Below, in pieces: positions 17,223-25,087 of a stretch of 34,792 nt of DNA. Location: assembly GCA_903970465.1 (NCBI GenBank), contig CAJCIO010000013.1, positions 1 through 34,792 on the forward strand, given 5' to 3'. Numbering within the stretch: the first letter of the stretch is position 1; the number at the start of each line of letters is the position of its first letter. Made by a program: the position numbers and the translations under genes. The notes beneath the pieces are model-generated. The model saw only the letters and a list, made by a program, of their open reading frames with translations. It had not been told where the DNA came from and did not search any database. The DNA comes from Gammaproteobacteria bacterium (GTDB lineage Bacteria > Pseudomonadota > Gammaproteobacteria > Pseudomonadales > Pseudomonadaceae).

Positions 17223-18506
17223 TTATGCGTCAGGTGCTGCCTTTGCAGGCGGCTCACTGTTTTCGTAGATAAGCAGTGGCTTGGATGTACCGGCAATTAC
17301 GCTTTCGTCGATCACCACCTTGCTGACGTCGGTCTGCGAAGGGATCTCGTACATGGTGTCGAGCAGCACACCCTCGAGAATCGAGCGCAGGCCACGCGCA
17401 CCGGTCTTGCGCTCCAGCGCGCGGCGAGCCACGGACTTGAGTGCATCGGTACGAAACTCGAGGTCGACGCCTTCCATTTCGAACAGCTTGCTGTACTGCT
17501 TGGTCAGGGCGTTTTTCGGCTCGGTAAGAATCTGCATCAACGCAGCCTCATCGAGTTCGTCCAGGGTCGCCAACACGGGCAGACGGCCGACAAATTCCGG
17601 GATCAGACCGAACTTGACCAGATCGTCAGGCTCGACTTCACGCAGGGATTCGCCCACTTTCTTACCCTCCTCCTTGCTGCGGACTTCGGCGCCGAAGCCG
17701 ATGCCGCCCTTGGTGGAGCGATTCTGGATAACCTTTTCGAGGCCCGAGAAGGCGCCACCGCAGATGAACAGAATATTACGGGTGTCGACTTGCAGGAATT
17801 CCTGCTGAGGGTGCTTGCGACCGCCTTGTGGAGGCACGGAAGCCACGGTCCCTTCGATCAACTTGAGCAACGCCTGCTGCACGCCTTCGCCCGATACATC
17901 GCGGGTGATGGACGGGTTGTCCGATTTGCGCGAGATCTTGTCGATTTCGTCGATGTAGACGATGCCCATCTGGGCCTTCTCAACATCGTAGTCGCACTTC
18001 TGCAGCAGCTTCTGAATGATGTTCTCGACGTCCTCACCGACGTAACCTGCTTCGGTAAGCGTGGTGGCGTCAGCGATGGTGAAAGGAACGTTGAGCAGAC
18101 GAGCAAGGGTCTCGGCCAGCAGCGTCTTGCCCGAGCCGGTAGGCCCGATCAGGAGGATGTTGCTTTTGCCAAGCTCGACGTCGTCGTTCTTCTTGTCACG
18201 CTGGTTGAGGCGCTTGTAGTGGTTGTAGACAGCCACCGCCAGGACCTTCTTCGCGCGCTCCTGACCGATCACGTACTGGTCGAGGATGCCGCTGATTTCC
18301 TTGGGGGACGGCAGTTTGTGCGCGCTGCTCTCGGCCTGTGCTTCTTGCACCTCCTCACGGATGATGTCGTTGCACAGGTCGACGCACTCGTCGCAGATAA
18401 AGACGGAGGGGCCGGCAATCAATTTGCGCACTTCATGCTGGCTTTTGCCACAGAAGGAGCAATAGAGCAGCTTGCCGTTGTCCTCGCCGTTGCGGGTGTC
18501 AGTCAT
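17223..18506 (-). CDS. clpX: ATP-dependent unfoldase ClpX, regulatory subunit of ClpXP
   Basis: This 427-aa AAA+ protein recognises tagged substrates, unfolds them and feeds them into ClpP. The N-terminal zinc-binding domain has C16, C19, C38 and C41. Walker A is GPTGSGKT (121-128), the pore loop is GYVGEDV (154-160) and Walker B is VYIDEID (about 183-189). The LGF/IGF-type ClpP-docking loop region IGFGAEV is present in [10 protein letters not shown] chose the ATG at 18506, which gives [10 protein letters not shown] and the length typical of Pseudomonas; an upstream ATG at 18539 lies in the intergenic leader. It follows clpP after a 112-base gap containing a hairpin. Confidence 0.97.
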   Translation of the reverse strand: MTDTRNGEDNGKLLYCSFCGKSQHEVRKLIAGPSVFICDECVDLCNDIIREEVQEAQAESSAHKLPSPKEISGILDQYVIGQERAKKVLAVAVYNHYKRLNQRDKKNDDVELGKSNILLIGPTGSGKTLLAETLARLLNVPFTIADATTLTEAGYVGEDVENIIQKLLQKCDYDVEKAQMGIVYIDEIDKISRKSDNPSITRDVSGEGVQQALLKLIEGTVASVPPQGGRKHPQQEFLQVDTRNILFICGGAFSGLEKVIQNRSTKGGIGFGAEVRSKEEGKKVGESLREVEPDDLVKFGLIPEFVGRLPVLATLDELDEAALMQILTEPKNALTKQYSKLFEMEGVDLEFRTDALKSVARRALERKTGARGLRSILEGVLLDTMYEIPSQTDVSKVVIDESVIAGTSKPLLIYENSEPPAKAAPDA

Positions 18507-18554
18507 TCGTTCGATCCAAATCCGATAGGCTTGCAACACAAGATGAAGGCTATT

Positions 18555-18574
18555 GCGGGCTTTTTCAAGCCCGC
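18555..18574 (-). other. Hairpin between clpP and clpX
   Basis: GCGGGCTT and AAGCCCGC form a perfect 8-bp stem with a 4-base loop, 44 bases after the clpP stop. On the minus strand no T-run follows, so it is more likely an attenuator or RNA-processing/stability element that sets the ClpP:ClpX ratio than a full terminator. Confidence 0.45.
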
Positions 18575-18618
18575 CGGCGGTCAGACTCGCCGACCGGCCC
18601 TATTTTGAGGTGCTTGAT

Positions 18619-19254
18619 TTAAGCAGGGCGCTTTTCGATCACTTCGTCGATCAACCCGTAATCACGGGCGGCTTCGGCACTCATGAAATTGTCGCGGTTG
18701 GTATCGCGCTCGATTTCTTCCAGGGTTTTCCCACTGTGCTTGGCCATCAGCTTGTTCAAGCGCTCGCGGATGAAGAGGATTTCCTTGGCATGGATTTCGA
18801 TATCCGAAGCCTGGCCCTGGAAACCGCCCAGTGGCTGGTGAATCATCACGCGCGAGTTTGGCAGGCAGTAACGCTTGCCTTCGGCACCGGCGGTGAGCAG
18901 AAACGCACCCATGCTGCACGCTTGACCGATACAGGTAGTCGACACGTTTGGCTTGATGAACTGCATGGTGTCGTAGATCGACATGCCTGCGGTCACCGAA
19001 CCACCCGGGGAGTTGATGTAAAGATGGATGTCCTTGTCCGGGTTTTCCGCTTCAAGGAACAGCAGTTGCGCGCAGATCAGGTTGGCCATGTAGTCCTCTA
19101 CCGGGCCGACCAGAAAGATCACTCGCTCCTTGAGGAGGCGCGAGTAGATGTCGTAGGCGCGTTCGCCACGAGCAGATTGCTCGACAACCATCGGGACCAG
19201 GCCGCCAGCGGCCTGGGTATCAGAGTTCTGCTGAATATACGAATTACGGAACAT
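18619..19254 (-). CDS. clpP: ATP-dependent Clp protease proteolytic subunit
   Basis: This 211-aa serine protease forms two stacked heptameric rings that degrade substrates delivered by ClpX or ClpA. The catalytic triad is S114 ([11 protein letters not shown]), H139 (VMIHQPLGG) and D188 (RDTNRDNF). NSPGGSV (81-87) forms part of the oxyanion region. The first residues, [12 protein letters not shown], resemble the short propeptide removed during maturation in E. coli. The ATG at 19254 has a GGGAG about 12 bases upstream, a long spacing. It sits downstream of tig across a 92-base gap with a 10-bp hairpin. Confidence 0.97.
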   Translation of the reverse strand: MFRNSYIQQNSDTQAAGGLVPMVVEQSARGERAYDIYSRLLKERVIFLVGPVEDYMANLICAQLLFLEAENPDKDIHLYINSPGGSVTAGMSIYDTMQFIKPNVSTTCIGQACSMGAFLLTAGAEGKRYCLPNSRVMIHQPLGGFQGQASDIEIHAKEILFIRERLNKLMAKHSGKTLEEIERDTNRDNFMSAEAARDYGLIDEVIEKRPA

Positions 19255-19293
19255 GCTCTGCAGTTACTCCCAAATAGTCATGTCTTGAATACG

Positions 19294-19320
19294 CATAAGC
19301 CAGCGCGAGGCTGGCTTATG
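19294..19320 (-). other. Hairpin between tig and clpP
   Basis: A perfect 10-bp inverted repeat, CATAAGCCAG/CTGGCTTATG, encloses a 7-base loop, beginning 26 bases after the tig stop. There is no T-run on either side. It could trim or protect the tig mRNA end, or attenuate reading into clpP. Confidence 0.5.
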
Positions 19321-19346
19321 GGTGTATTTTCAAACGAGTGGAACAA

Positions 19347-20657
19347 TCAGTCGGCTTGTGCTGCTTCAGCCGGCTTGACAGCTTCTTCGTAAGAGACCGC
19401 GTTATCGGTCACCTTAGCCTTCTGCAGAACAGTATCCACAACTTGCTCTTCCAGCACAACCGAACGTACTTCGTTCAGCTGCTGGTCGTTTTTGTAGTAC
19501 CAGGCTACAACCTGCTCTGGCTCCTGATAGGCAGAGGCCATTTCCTGGATCAGCTCGCGAACGCGGGCTTCATCAGGCTTGAGGTCGTGCTGCTTGACCA
19601 CTTCGGCGACGATCAGGCCCAGCACCACACGGCGCTTGGCTTGCTCTTCGAACAGCTCGGCCGGCAACTGATCAGGCTTGATGTTGCCACCGAACTGCTG
19701 AACGGCCTGCACACGCAAACGATCGACTTCGTTGGACAGCAGCGACTTTGGCACTTCGATCGGGTTACCTTCGACCAGACCGTCCATGACCTGGTTCTTG
19801 ACCTTGGTCTTGATCGCCTGGCGCAGCTCGCGCTCCATGTTCTTGCGAACTTCGGTGCGGAAGCCATCGATACCGGTTTCCTTGATGCCGAACTGATTGA
19901 AGAACGCCTCGTTCAGTTCTGGCAGGGTCGGAGCGGCAACGGCGGTGACGGTCACGGTGAACTCGGCGGCTTTGTTGGCCAGATCGAGGTTCTGGTAGTT
20001 TTCCGGGAAGGTCAGGTTCAGAACACGTTCTTCACCGGCCTTGGCGCCGACCAGGCCATCTTCGAAGCCAGGGATCATACGGCCCGAACCCAGTACCAAC
20101 TGAGTGCCGGTAGCGGAACCGCCAGCGAAGGCTTCGCCGTCAACCTTGCCGACGAAGTCGATGGTGACCTGGTCGTCGGTAGCAGCAGCACGGTCGACCG
20201 CTTCATAACGGACGTTCTGCTTGCGCAGAATCTCGAGCATGTTGTCGAGGTCGGCATCTTTCACTTCGGCGCTCAGGCGCTCGACGCTGATGGCTTCAAA
20301 GCCGGCAACCGAAAACTCAGGGAACACTTCGAAAGTCGCGATGTATTCCAGGTCCTTGCCTTTTTCAAATACTTTTGGCTCTACCGCAGGAGCGCCAGCC
20401 GGGTTCAGCTTCTGCTCGACCACGGCTTCATAGAACGAAGCCTGGATGACATTACCCAGTGCTTCCTGGCGTGCGTCGGCCTCATAGCGCTGACGGATGA
20501 CGCTCATTGGCACCTTGCCAGGACGAAAGCCCGCGATTTTTGCATTGCGGGCGGTCTGTTGCAGACGCTTGTTGACTTCGGCCTCAATGCGCTCGGCAGG
20601 CACGCCAATGGTCATGCGGCGCTCGAGAGCGGAAGTGTTTTCAACAGAAACTTGCAT
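19347..20657 (-). CDS. tig: Trigger factor
   Basis: The 436-aa ribosome-associated chaperone meets nascent chains at the exit tunnel. The N-terminal ribosome-binding domain (about 1-110) holds the signature GFRPGKVP (43-50). The FKBP-type peptidyl-prolyl isomerase domain spans about 156-245, with [17 protein letters not shown]. The C-terminal helical substrate cradle follows. I chose the ATG at 20657, which has AGGA eight bases upstream and gives the standard [14 protein letters not shown] start; another ATG 18 bases further up lacks a good site. It heads the tig-clpP-clpX cluster behind a sigma-70-like promoter. Confidence 0.97.
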   Translation of the reverse strand: MQVSVENTSALERRMTIGVPAERIEAEVNKRLQQTARNAKIAGFRPGKVPMSVIRQRYEADARQEALGNVIQASFYEAVVEQKLNPAGAPAVEPKVFEKGKDLEYIATFEVFPEFSVAGFEAISVERLSAEVKDADLDNMLEILRKQNVRYEAVDRAAATDDQVTIDFVGKVDGEAFAGGSATGTQLVLGSGRMIPGFEDGLVGAKAGEERVLNLTFPENYQNLDLANKAAEFTVTVTAVAAPTLPELNEAFFNQFGIKETGIDGFRTEVRKNMERELRQAIKTKVKNQVMDGLVEGNPIEVPKSLLSNEVDRLRVQAVQQFGGNIKPDQLPAELFEEQAKRRVVLGLIVAEVVKQHDLKPDEARVRELIQEMASAYQEPEQVVAWYYKNDQQLNEVRSVVLEEQVVDTVLQKAKVTDNAVSYEEAVKPAEAAQAD

Positions 20658-20717
20658 GGATTTTCCTCGTTGCACAGACGTTAGCCGGCCATTTCCGACC
20701 CCAGATCAAGGGCAAGC

Positions 20718-20746
20718 ATTCTAGTGGGTCAATCGCAAGAAGTCAC
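20718..20746 (-). promoter_or_regulatory. Sigma-70-like promoter of tig
   Basis: The minus strand carries GTGACT (20746-20741), a 17-base spacer and TAGAAT (20723-20718). The predicted start is near 20711, about 54 bases ahead of the tig ATG. The -10 matches 5/6 and the -35 matches 4/6. Confidence 0.5.
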
Positions 20747-21031
20747 CCTGCCCGACAAAGACGGCGCCCGCTGGCGCCAAGATCGCGCGAAAAAACCTGA
20801 CACACCCACTTAAAAGCCCCATTTCTTGCCCCAAGTCATTGTTACGCAAGCAGTAACGCTACCTTACAGTTTGACGGCTGGCGCGCCACTGGACGATTTT
20901 GATATCGTCCAAAAGGCAACACTGCCCAGACATGACGTCTGCGTTTCAGCAAAACCTTCACTCACGGCCGCACACGCAGCGCCCTTTATCGAAGTCTCCT
21001 GCCTCAGGACGGCCAAAGCCCGAATCTCAAC
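20747..21031. other. Divergent intergenic region tig / lpxO
   Basis: With the tig promoter these bases separate the divergent tig and lpxO genes. No gene is convincing here. Visible structure includes a dyad GTTAC-N7-GTAAC (20841-20857) and a hairpin GGACGA-N8-TCGTCC (20891-20910). Either may be a regulator site for lpxO, whose homologues respond to envelope or cation signals in other bacteria. A TTGACG at 20874-20879 lacks a -10 at proper spacing. Confidence 0.4.
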
Positions 21032-21931
21032 ATGAAAGCCATAATTGTCATCGCCTTCGTTCTGTCGGTCGCCTACATCCATTTTCGTGGGCGCGTCAGA
21101 CACAAACTGAGCCGTCAGCTGAGCGACCACTCGACCGTGCTCGCCCCAGTCAACAGCTTTCTTTATCTGTTCTCGCGCCTGCCCAACCGGCCGTACTTGA
21201 ACACCGCGGACTTCCCCGATCTCGCCCCGCTGCAAACGCACTGGGAAGAAATTCGTGCCGAGGGCCTGGCCCTGATGCGCCAAGGGGAAATCAAACGCTC
21301 TGACCAGCACAACGATGTCGGCTTCAACTCGTTCTTCAAGACCGGTTGGAAGCGCTTCTACCTGAAATGGTACGGCGACCATCATCCTTCAGCGACCAAA
21401 CTGTGCCCGCGCACCACGGAATTGCTGCAGCAGATCGGCTCGGTAAAGGCTGCGATGTTCGCCGAACTGCCACCAGGTTCACGCCTGGTTCGCCATCGCG
21501 ATCCTTACGCCGGCTCCTACCGCTATCATCTGGGACTGGACACGCCGAACGATCCCGGCTGCCATATAAATGTCGATGGCAAAAGCTACTACTGGCGCGA
21601 TGGCGAAGCGGTAATGTTCGACGAGACCTACATTCACTACGCCGAGAACACCACCGATCGCAATCGGCTGATCCTGTTCTGCGATATCGAGCGCCCCTTG
21701 AAATACCGCTGGGCGGCCGCTTGCAATCGCTGGTTCAGCCGCAATGTGATGTCGGCGGCCGCTGCCCCGAACTCCAGCGAGGACAGCACCGGGGCGATCA
21801 ACCGCCTGTTCAGTCGCATTTACAAGGTACGCCTGCGCGGCAAGGCGCTTAAAAAGCGCAACCGCACACGCTACTACCTGGAAAAGTGGTTGATCGTCGC
21901 TGCACTGGCGGCATTCTTCATCTGGATCTGA
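21032..21931 (+). CDS. lpxO: Lipid A 2-hydroxylase LpxO (Asp/Asn beta-hydroxylase family)
   Basis: This 299-aa Fe(II)/2-oxoglutarate dioxygenase would add a 2-hydroxyl to a secondary acyl chain of lipid A at the inner membrane. Hydrophobic helices lie at both ends (about 2-16 and 285-298) and anchor it. The facial metal triad is H155 and D157 in LVRHRDPYAG and H202 in ETYIHYAEN; R212 in NRLILF is placed to bind 2-oxoglutarate. NDVGFNSFFKTGWKRFYLKW (94-113) and the 299-aa length match the P. aeruginosa LpxO proteins as I remember them. The ribosome site is weak. It stands alone, divergent from tig and converging on a polysaccharide acyltransferase gene, suggesting a small surface-LPS modification locus. 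Confidence 0.92.
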   Translation: MKAIIVIAFVLSVAYIHFRGRVRHKLSRQLSDHSTVLAPVNSFLYLFSRLPNRPYLNTADFPDLAPLQTHWEEIRAEGLALMRQGEIKRSDQHNDVGFNSFFKTGWKRFYLKWYGDHHPSATKLCPRTTELLQQIGSVKAAMFAELPPGSRLVRHRDPYAGSYRYHLGLDTPNDPGCHINVDGKSYYWRDGEAVMFDETYIHYAENTTDRNRLILFCDIERPLKYRWAAACNRWFSRNVMSAAAAPNSSEDSTGAINRLFSRIYKVRLRGKALKKRNRTRYYLEKWLIVAALAAFFIWI

Positions 21932-21938
21932 CCCACAC

Positions 21939-21972
21939 GGCGGTGCCGGTCGCGTTGCGCGACTGCACCGCC
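21939..21972. terminator. Long hairpin between convergent lpxO and acyltransferase genes
   Basis: GGCGGTGC (21939-21946) pairs with GCACCGCC (21965-21972), and inside it GTCGCG pairs with CGCGAC around a 3-base loop: 14 pairs with a small asymmetric bulge. No T-run is present. It occupies most of the 51-base convergent gap and probably insulates the two transcripts. Confidence 0.5.
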
Positions 21973-21982
21973 AGCAGGACCC

Positions 21983-23974
21983 TCAAGGCGCCGCTCGCGC
22001 CTCGCCGGATGCCTCGAATACCTGTCTGAACATAGGTACCAACAAGCGGTTTCCGCGCTCGCTCATATGGTTGTCATCCACGTATAAAGGCAGACCATCG
22101 CGGCTGCCAGAGCACTTCTGCGCATCGCACAGGTATGGCAGCGGATCGAGGATCCGCACACCACACTGCGCTACCGCTTCGTCCTGAACTGCCCAGATAA
22201 AGGCATGGCGCTGGCGGTACTGCTCAAGGCTGACAGATGGCTGCTCCTGCTTACCCCAAAGCACCTCATGCCCCATCACCGTAGGGACACTCACGGGCAT
22301 TTCCGGTAAAGGCCGCATCAGGAACACCGGGTGTTGGCGCGCCATCTGGCAAACCGTTGCAACATAATGCTGGCGAAACTCCGCCAGATACGCCGGAGTC
22401 GCAGCAGTGCTGGGTTGCGAGAACGCTACCTGCGGCAGACCTTCGCGAGCACCATGCTCACCTACCGCGCCCAAGGCGTAACTGCTGGTGCGATTGATAA
22501 CGATCAACGGCTTGCCGGGGTAGAGAGTGTCGAGCTCGCCGAACAGCTTGCGCCTGAAGCCCCAGCACTGGTCACCGCTGCGCCCGTTCTGCATGCGGTG
22601 TGCACCGTCCACCATCAGACAGCCCGCCTGCCCCTGAAAGTAGACACCCTGCTGCGCGTTCGGCAGGCTCGCCTGCACGGCGGTCACCAGGGCATCGGCG
22701 TGACTGTCACCGATCACCAACGCACGAATGTCATTGCCGCCATAGACACAAGGCTTGCTCTCATTGAAGCAATCTTCCTTGCGCGGGTTATGGTTGGACG
22801 CCTCGGCGTCAATTCGCACCACGGCGTCTGGCAGGCGCCCAGGCTTACCGTCGGCGCGTATCCATTGCGCAGCCTGTGAAAGCGCAACCAGCGCGACAAT
22901 CAGACAGACCGCAGCCAGCGCCTTGCGCTGGCACCCCAACCAGCGGCTCAGGCGCACCTCCACTACCGCATAGGAAACATGCGCCAACAGCACAGAGACC
23001 AACACGCCGACCGCAATCCAAAAGGGTGCACGCTCAACTTGGAAGTAGCCAAGGATCACCACGAGCGGCCAGTGCCAGAGGTAGATCGAATACGAACGTG
23101 CGCCTAACCATTGCGCCACGGCGGTGCCAGTCCAGCCGGAATCCTGGCGCGCTGCGAGCAACACCAGGCAAGTACCCAGCGTTGGCACCAAGGCCCAATA
23201 GCCAGGCCACGCCAGATCAGTGCTGATAAAGAGAATGGCAGCGAGGATCAGCGCAAACCCCACCCACTCCATCTGCCGACACCAGCGCTGCCACTGATCC
23301 GCCCTGCCAGCCAACAGAAACACCACGCCACCGAGCAACAACTCCCACGCCCGCGACTGCAGGAGAAAGAAGGCGATTTCCGAGTCTCGATGAGTCAGCA
23401 CCAGGCAGGTGATGAACGACCCCAGAATAGCTAGCAGATGCACAGCCAAGAGCACCTTGCGCCCCGGCCAGAGCCTATGGATCGCCATTAGCACCAGCGG
23501 ATAGATCAGGTAGAACTGCCACTCCACCGACAGCGACCAGGTGTGCAGCAGCCACTTCTGCTGCGAGGCCACATCGAAGTAGCCGGACTCCTGCAGATAG
23601 CGAATATTGGACTTGAACAACAGGCTATCGCGCGCATGCTTGCCAAGCGTCTGGTATTCACTGGGCAGCAGTATCAACCACCCCAGCAGCATGACTGCCA
23701 GCACCACCAGCAACAGCATCGGCCAGATACGTCGCGCTCGCGCCAAGTAAAAGCCGAACAGACTGAAGTTACCCGCCTCCAAGCCACGACAGACGATACC
23801 CGCCATAAGAAAGCCCGAGATCACGAAGAATATGTCAACCCCGATAAATCCACCGATGAAACCGGGCACGGCAAAATGATAGAGCAGCACGGCGCAGACC
23901 GCCCATGCTCGCAAGCCATTGATATCTCTTCTGAAATCTGTATTTTTTTGGTGTACCTGTAGCTGCCTTGCCAA
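21983..23974 (-). CDS. OafA-type acyltransferase with C-terminal SGNH domain
   Basis: The 663-aa protein couples an acyltransferase-3 membrane domain (about 15-360, roughly ten helices) to a periplasmic SGNH hydrolase-like domain. The family R-x10-H motif is R22...H33 (LRAWAVCAVLLYHF). VDIFFVISGFLM and FYLARARRIWP follow. The SGNH part has GDSHAD near residue 421 and DDNHMSERG near 634. Such proteins O-acetylate O-antigen, exopolysaccharide or other surface glycans, so LPS is a reasonable but unproven substrate beside lpxO. I prefer a TTG start at 23974 because GAGGA lies 7 bases upstream and an extended -10 overlaps the alternative ATG at 24025, which would give 680 aa. Confidence 0.88.
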   Translation of the reverse strand: MARQLQVHQKNTDFRRDINGLRAWAVCAVLLYHFAVPGFIGGFIGVDIFFVISGFLMAGIVCRGLEAGNFSLFGFYLARARRIWPMLLLVVLAVMLLGWLILLPSEYQTLGKHARDSLLFKSNIRYLQESGYFDVASQQKWLLHTWSLSVEWQFYLIYPLVLMAIHRLWPGRKVLLAVHLLAILGSFITCLVLTHRDSEIAFFLLQSRAWELLLGGVVFLLAGRADQWQRWCRQMEWVGFALILAAILFISTDLAWPGYWALVPTLGTCLVLLAARQDSGWTGTAVAQWLGARSYSIYLWHWPLVVILGYFQVERAPFWIAVGVLVSVLLAHVSYAVVEVRLSRWLGCQRKALAAVCLIVALVALSQAAQWIRADGKPGRLPDAVVRIDAEASNHNPRKEDCFNESKPCVYGGNDIRALVIGDSHADALVTAVQASLPNAQQGVYFQGQAGCLMVDGAHRMQNGRSGDQCWGFRRKLFGELDTLYPGKPLIVINRTSSYALGAVGEHGAREGLPQVAFSQPSTAATPAYLAEFRQHYVATVCQMARQHPVFLMRPLPEMPVSVPTVMGHEVLWGKQEQPSVSLEQYRQRHAFIWAVQDEAVAQCGVRILDPLPYLCDAQKCSGSRDGLPLYVDDNHMSERGNRLLVPMFRQVFEASGEARAAP

Positions 23975-24020
23975 TCCCGTTTCCTCGCCTAAATTGTCCA
24001 AACTTGTACAAAAGGCGCGA

Positions 24021-24029
24021 ATCATAGCA
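24021..24029 (-). promoter_or_regulatory. Extended -10 promoter of the acyltransferase gene
   Basis: The minus strand reads TGC-TATGAT, an extended -10 with a 5/6 hexamer. Transcription would begin near 24014, downstream of the ATG at 24025, which argues for the internal TTG start of the acyltransferase. Confidence 0.45.
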
Positions 24030-24122
24030 TTCGATATTGCACTGCCAGATGAAGACGACCGCCAGGAAAGCAACCTGCGAGGTATTACAGCGAGCGCGAG
24101 CCGCCTCAATGTCTACAGGCAC

Positions 24123-24149
24123 AAAAAAACCCGCCTGGGCGGGTCTTTT
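24123..24149 (-). terminator. Strong minus-strand terminator downstream of a possible small gene
   Basis: The minus strand forms CCCGC-CCAG-GCGGG followed by seven T. The tRNA operon upstream already has its own terminator at 24409-24465, so this one implies a separate short transcript. It also protects the acyltransferase gene from read-through. Confidence 0.85.
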
Positions 24150-24187
24150 CATAGGCGTTGCATTTCAGTCATGCAGCTTGAGATGGA

Positions 24188-24352
24188 TCAAGGCATCGGC
24201 ATGGTGTTGACTCTTCTGCGGCCTTTGGCCTGAAAGGTTTGCTGCACCCAGGCAAACGTTTGCTCCGCGATCAGCAATGTAATGGAAGGCGCCGAGGCCA
24301 TGCAAACGAGTGGGCGATATCCCCATCCAGCCAGCATGCCAACCCCCAGCAT
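24188..24352 (-). CDS. Possible small protein gene (54 aa), unknown function
   Basis: A 54-codon frame starts MLGVGMLAGWGYRPLVC and ends QAKGRRRVNTMPMP. It has a hydrophobic middle (SITLLIAEQTFAWVQQTF) and a basic tail, so it could be a small membrane-associated peptide. I do not recognise it. Support: GGAGG lies just before the ATG (spacing only 3; a second in-frame ATG at 24337 has GGGGG 5 bases away), a promoter-like pair lies upstream, and a strong terminator follows 39 bases past the stop. Against: no known family, a competing frame starting with GTG at 24362 covers the same bases, and the transcript could be a non-coding RNA. A 6-codon frame (ATG at 24372) ends TAATG, overlapping the start. 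Confidence 0.35.
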   Translation of the reverse strand: MLGVGMLAGWGYRPLVCMASAPSITLLIAEQTFAWVQQTFQAKGRRRVNTMPMP

Positions 24353-24381
24353 TACCCTCCACAGGTTTTCATTTGGGCGTT

Positions 24382-24410
24382 CTTTTACAAAAGAGTCGAA
24401 ACCTGGGCAA
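24382..24410 (-). promoter_or_regulatory. Candidate promoter of the small transcript
   Basis: The minus strand has TTGCCC (24410-24405), 17 bases, then TAAAAG (24387-24382), each a 4/6 match. The -35 overlaps the T-run of the tRNA operon terminator. The predicted start is near 24375. Confidence 0.35.
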
Positions 24411-24465
24411 AAAAAAGCCCCGAACCCTTATGCCATAAGGCTTTAAGGGTATTCGGGGCCTTTCT
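24409..24465 (-). terminator. Terminator of the tRNA operon
   Basis: A long minus-strand hairpin starts GCCCCGAA, includes ACCCTTA/TAAGGGT pairing and closes with TCGGGGC followed by eight T. It begins about 10 bases after the CCA of tRNA-Leu. Confidence 0.9.
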
Positions 24466-24473
24466 ACAAGTAC

Positions 24474-24558
24474 TGGTGCGGACGGAGAGACTCGAACTCT
24501 CACACCTTTCGGCGCTGGAACCTAAATCCAGTGTGTCTACCAATTCCACCACATCCGC
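24474..24558 (-). tRNA. tRNA-Leu (anticodon UAG)
   Basis: The 85-base gene begins GCGGATGTGGTGGAATTGG and ends with encoded CCA. The acceptor stem GCGGATG pairs with CGTCCGC (one G-T pair). The anticodon stem CTGGA/TCCAG encloses TTTAGGT, giving anticodon TAG, which reads CUA and other CUN leucine codons. The long variable arm (around CGCCGAAAGGTGTG) is the class II feature of leucine tRNAs. It is the last gene of the operon. Confidence 0.96.
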
Positions 24559-24618
24559 GGTAAAGCTTTAAAACAAAGGCGCCGGATTCGTTAAAATCAG
24601 GCGCCTTCTTTTCGAATA

Positions 24619-24694
24619 TGGGGTGGACGATGGGGATCGAACCCACGACAACAGGAGTCACAATCCTGTGCTCTACCAACTGAGCTACGCCCAC
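24619..24694 (-). tRNA. tRNA-His (anticodon GUG)
   Basis: The gene begins GTGGGCGTAGCTCAGTTGG and ends CCA. The anticodon stem CAGGA/TCCTG encloses TTGTGAC, anticodon GTG. The extra G at position -1 required for histidylation is encoded at 24695 and faces the discriminator C. It is the middle gene of the operon. Confidence 0.97.
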
Positions 24695-24727
24695 CATATT
24701 GCATTTACCTGTGCCAAAGCTGCCTAT

Positions 24728-24804
24728 TGGCGCACCCGGCAGGACTCGAACCTGCGACCATCCGCTTAGAAGGCGGATGCTCTATCCAGCTGAGCTACGG
24801 GCGC
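24728..24804 (-). tRNA. tRNA-Arg (anticodon UCU)
   Basis: The 77-base gene begins GCGCCCGTAGCTCAGCTGG and ends CCA. The anticodon loop CTTCTAA gives TCT, which reads AGA and AGG, rare arginine codons in this GC-rich genome. It is the first gene of the Arg-His-Leu operon. Confidence 0.97.
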
Positions 24805-24929
24805 TTGTTTGATAGACGTTCCGAAGAGCGAAAATCAAGAGCTTTAGCAAACCTGATCGAGCTGTTGAAGCCTCAACCCTGTCGACCTGTTTAACCAGTG
24901 CTAGGCCCTGCCCGACAAGTGCGACGAAT

Positions 24930-24956
24930 GTTATAGGCGAGCCGAAAGGTCGTCAA
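24930..24956 (-). promoter_or_regulatory. Candidate promoter of the tRNA operon
   Basis: The minus strand has TTGACG (24956-24951) and TATAAC (24935-24930), each 5/6, but the spacer is only 15 bases; TAACAT two bases later would give 17. It lies about 120 bases ahead of tRNA-Arg. The leader in between shows no further gene. Confidence 0.5.
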
Positions 24957-25018
24957 CTCTTTTTTAAAAAAAACTGATTTTATTTAAGGAGTTAGCGGAA
25001 TATGCAGACCAAGCGCCT

Positions 25019-25046
25019 TTGCCCTCGGCCTGTGACATGCGAGAAT
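25019..25046 (+). promoter_or_regulatory. Possible folD promoter
   Basis: TTGCCC and GAGAAT (each 4/6) are 16 bases apart, about 40 bases ahead of the folD ATG. The rest of the tRNA-folD gap is A/T-rich (24960-24990), which may act as an UP-type element for either promoter. The match is weak. Confidence 0.3.
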
Positions 25047-25087
25047 GCGCGCACATTTTTCTCCCTCTTCATGGTTAATCACGCGTC

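Noticed and set aside
16341..18608. A 755-codon plus-strand frame opposite lon and clpX
   Set aside because: Antisense shadow of two fully recognisable genes; its own translation has no family pattern or ribosome site.
24165..24362. 65-codon minus-strand frame (GTG at 24362) overlapping the 54-codon candidate
   Set aside because: No ribosome site before the GTG, and it runs closer to the terminator; the 54-codon frame has the better initiation signal, although neither is proven.
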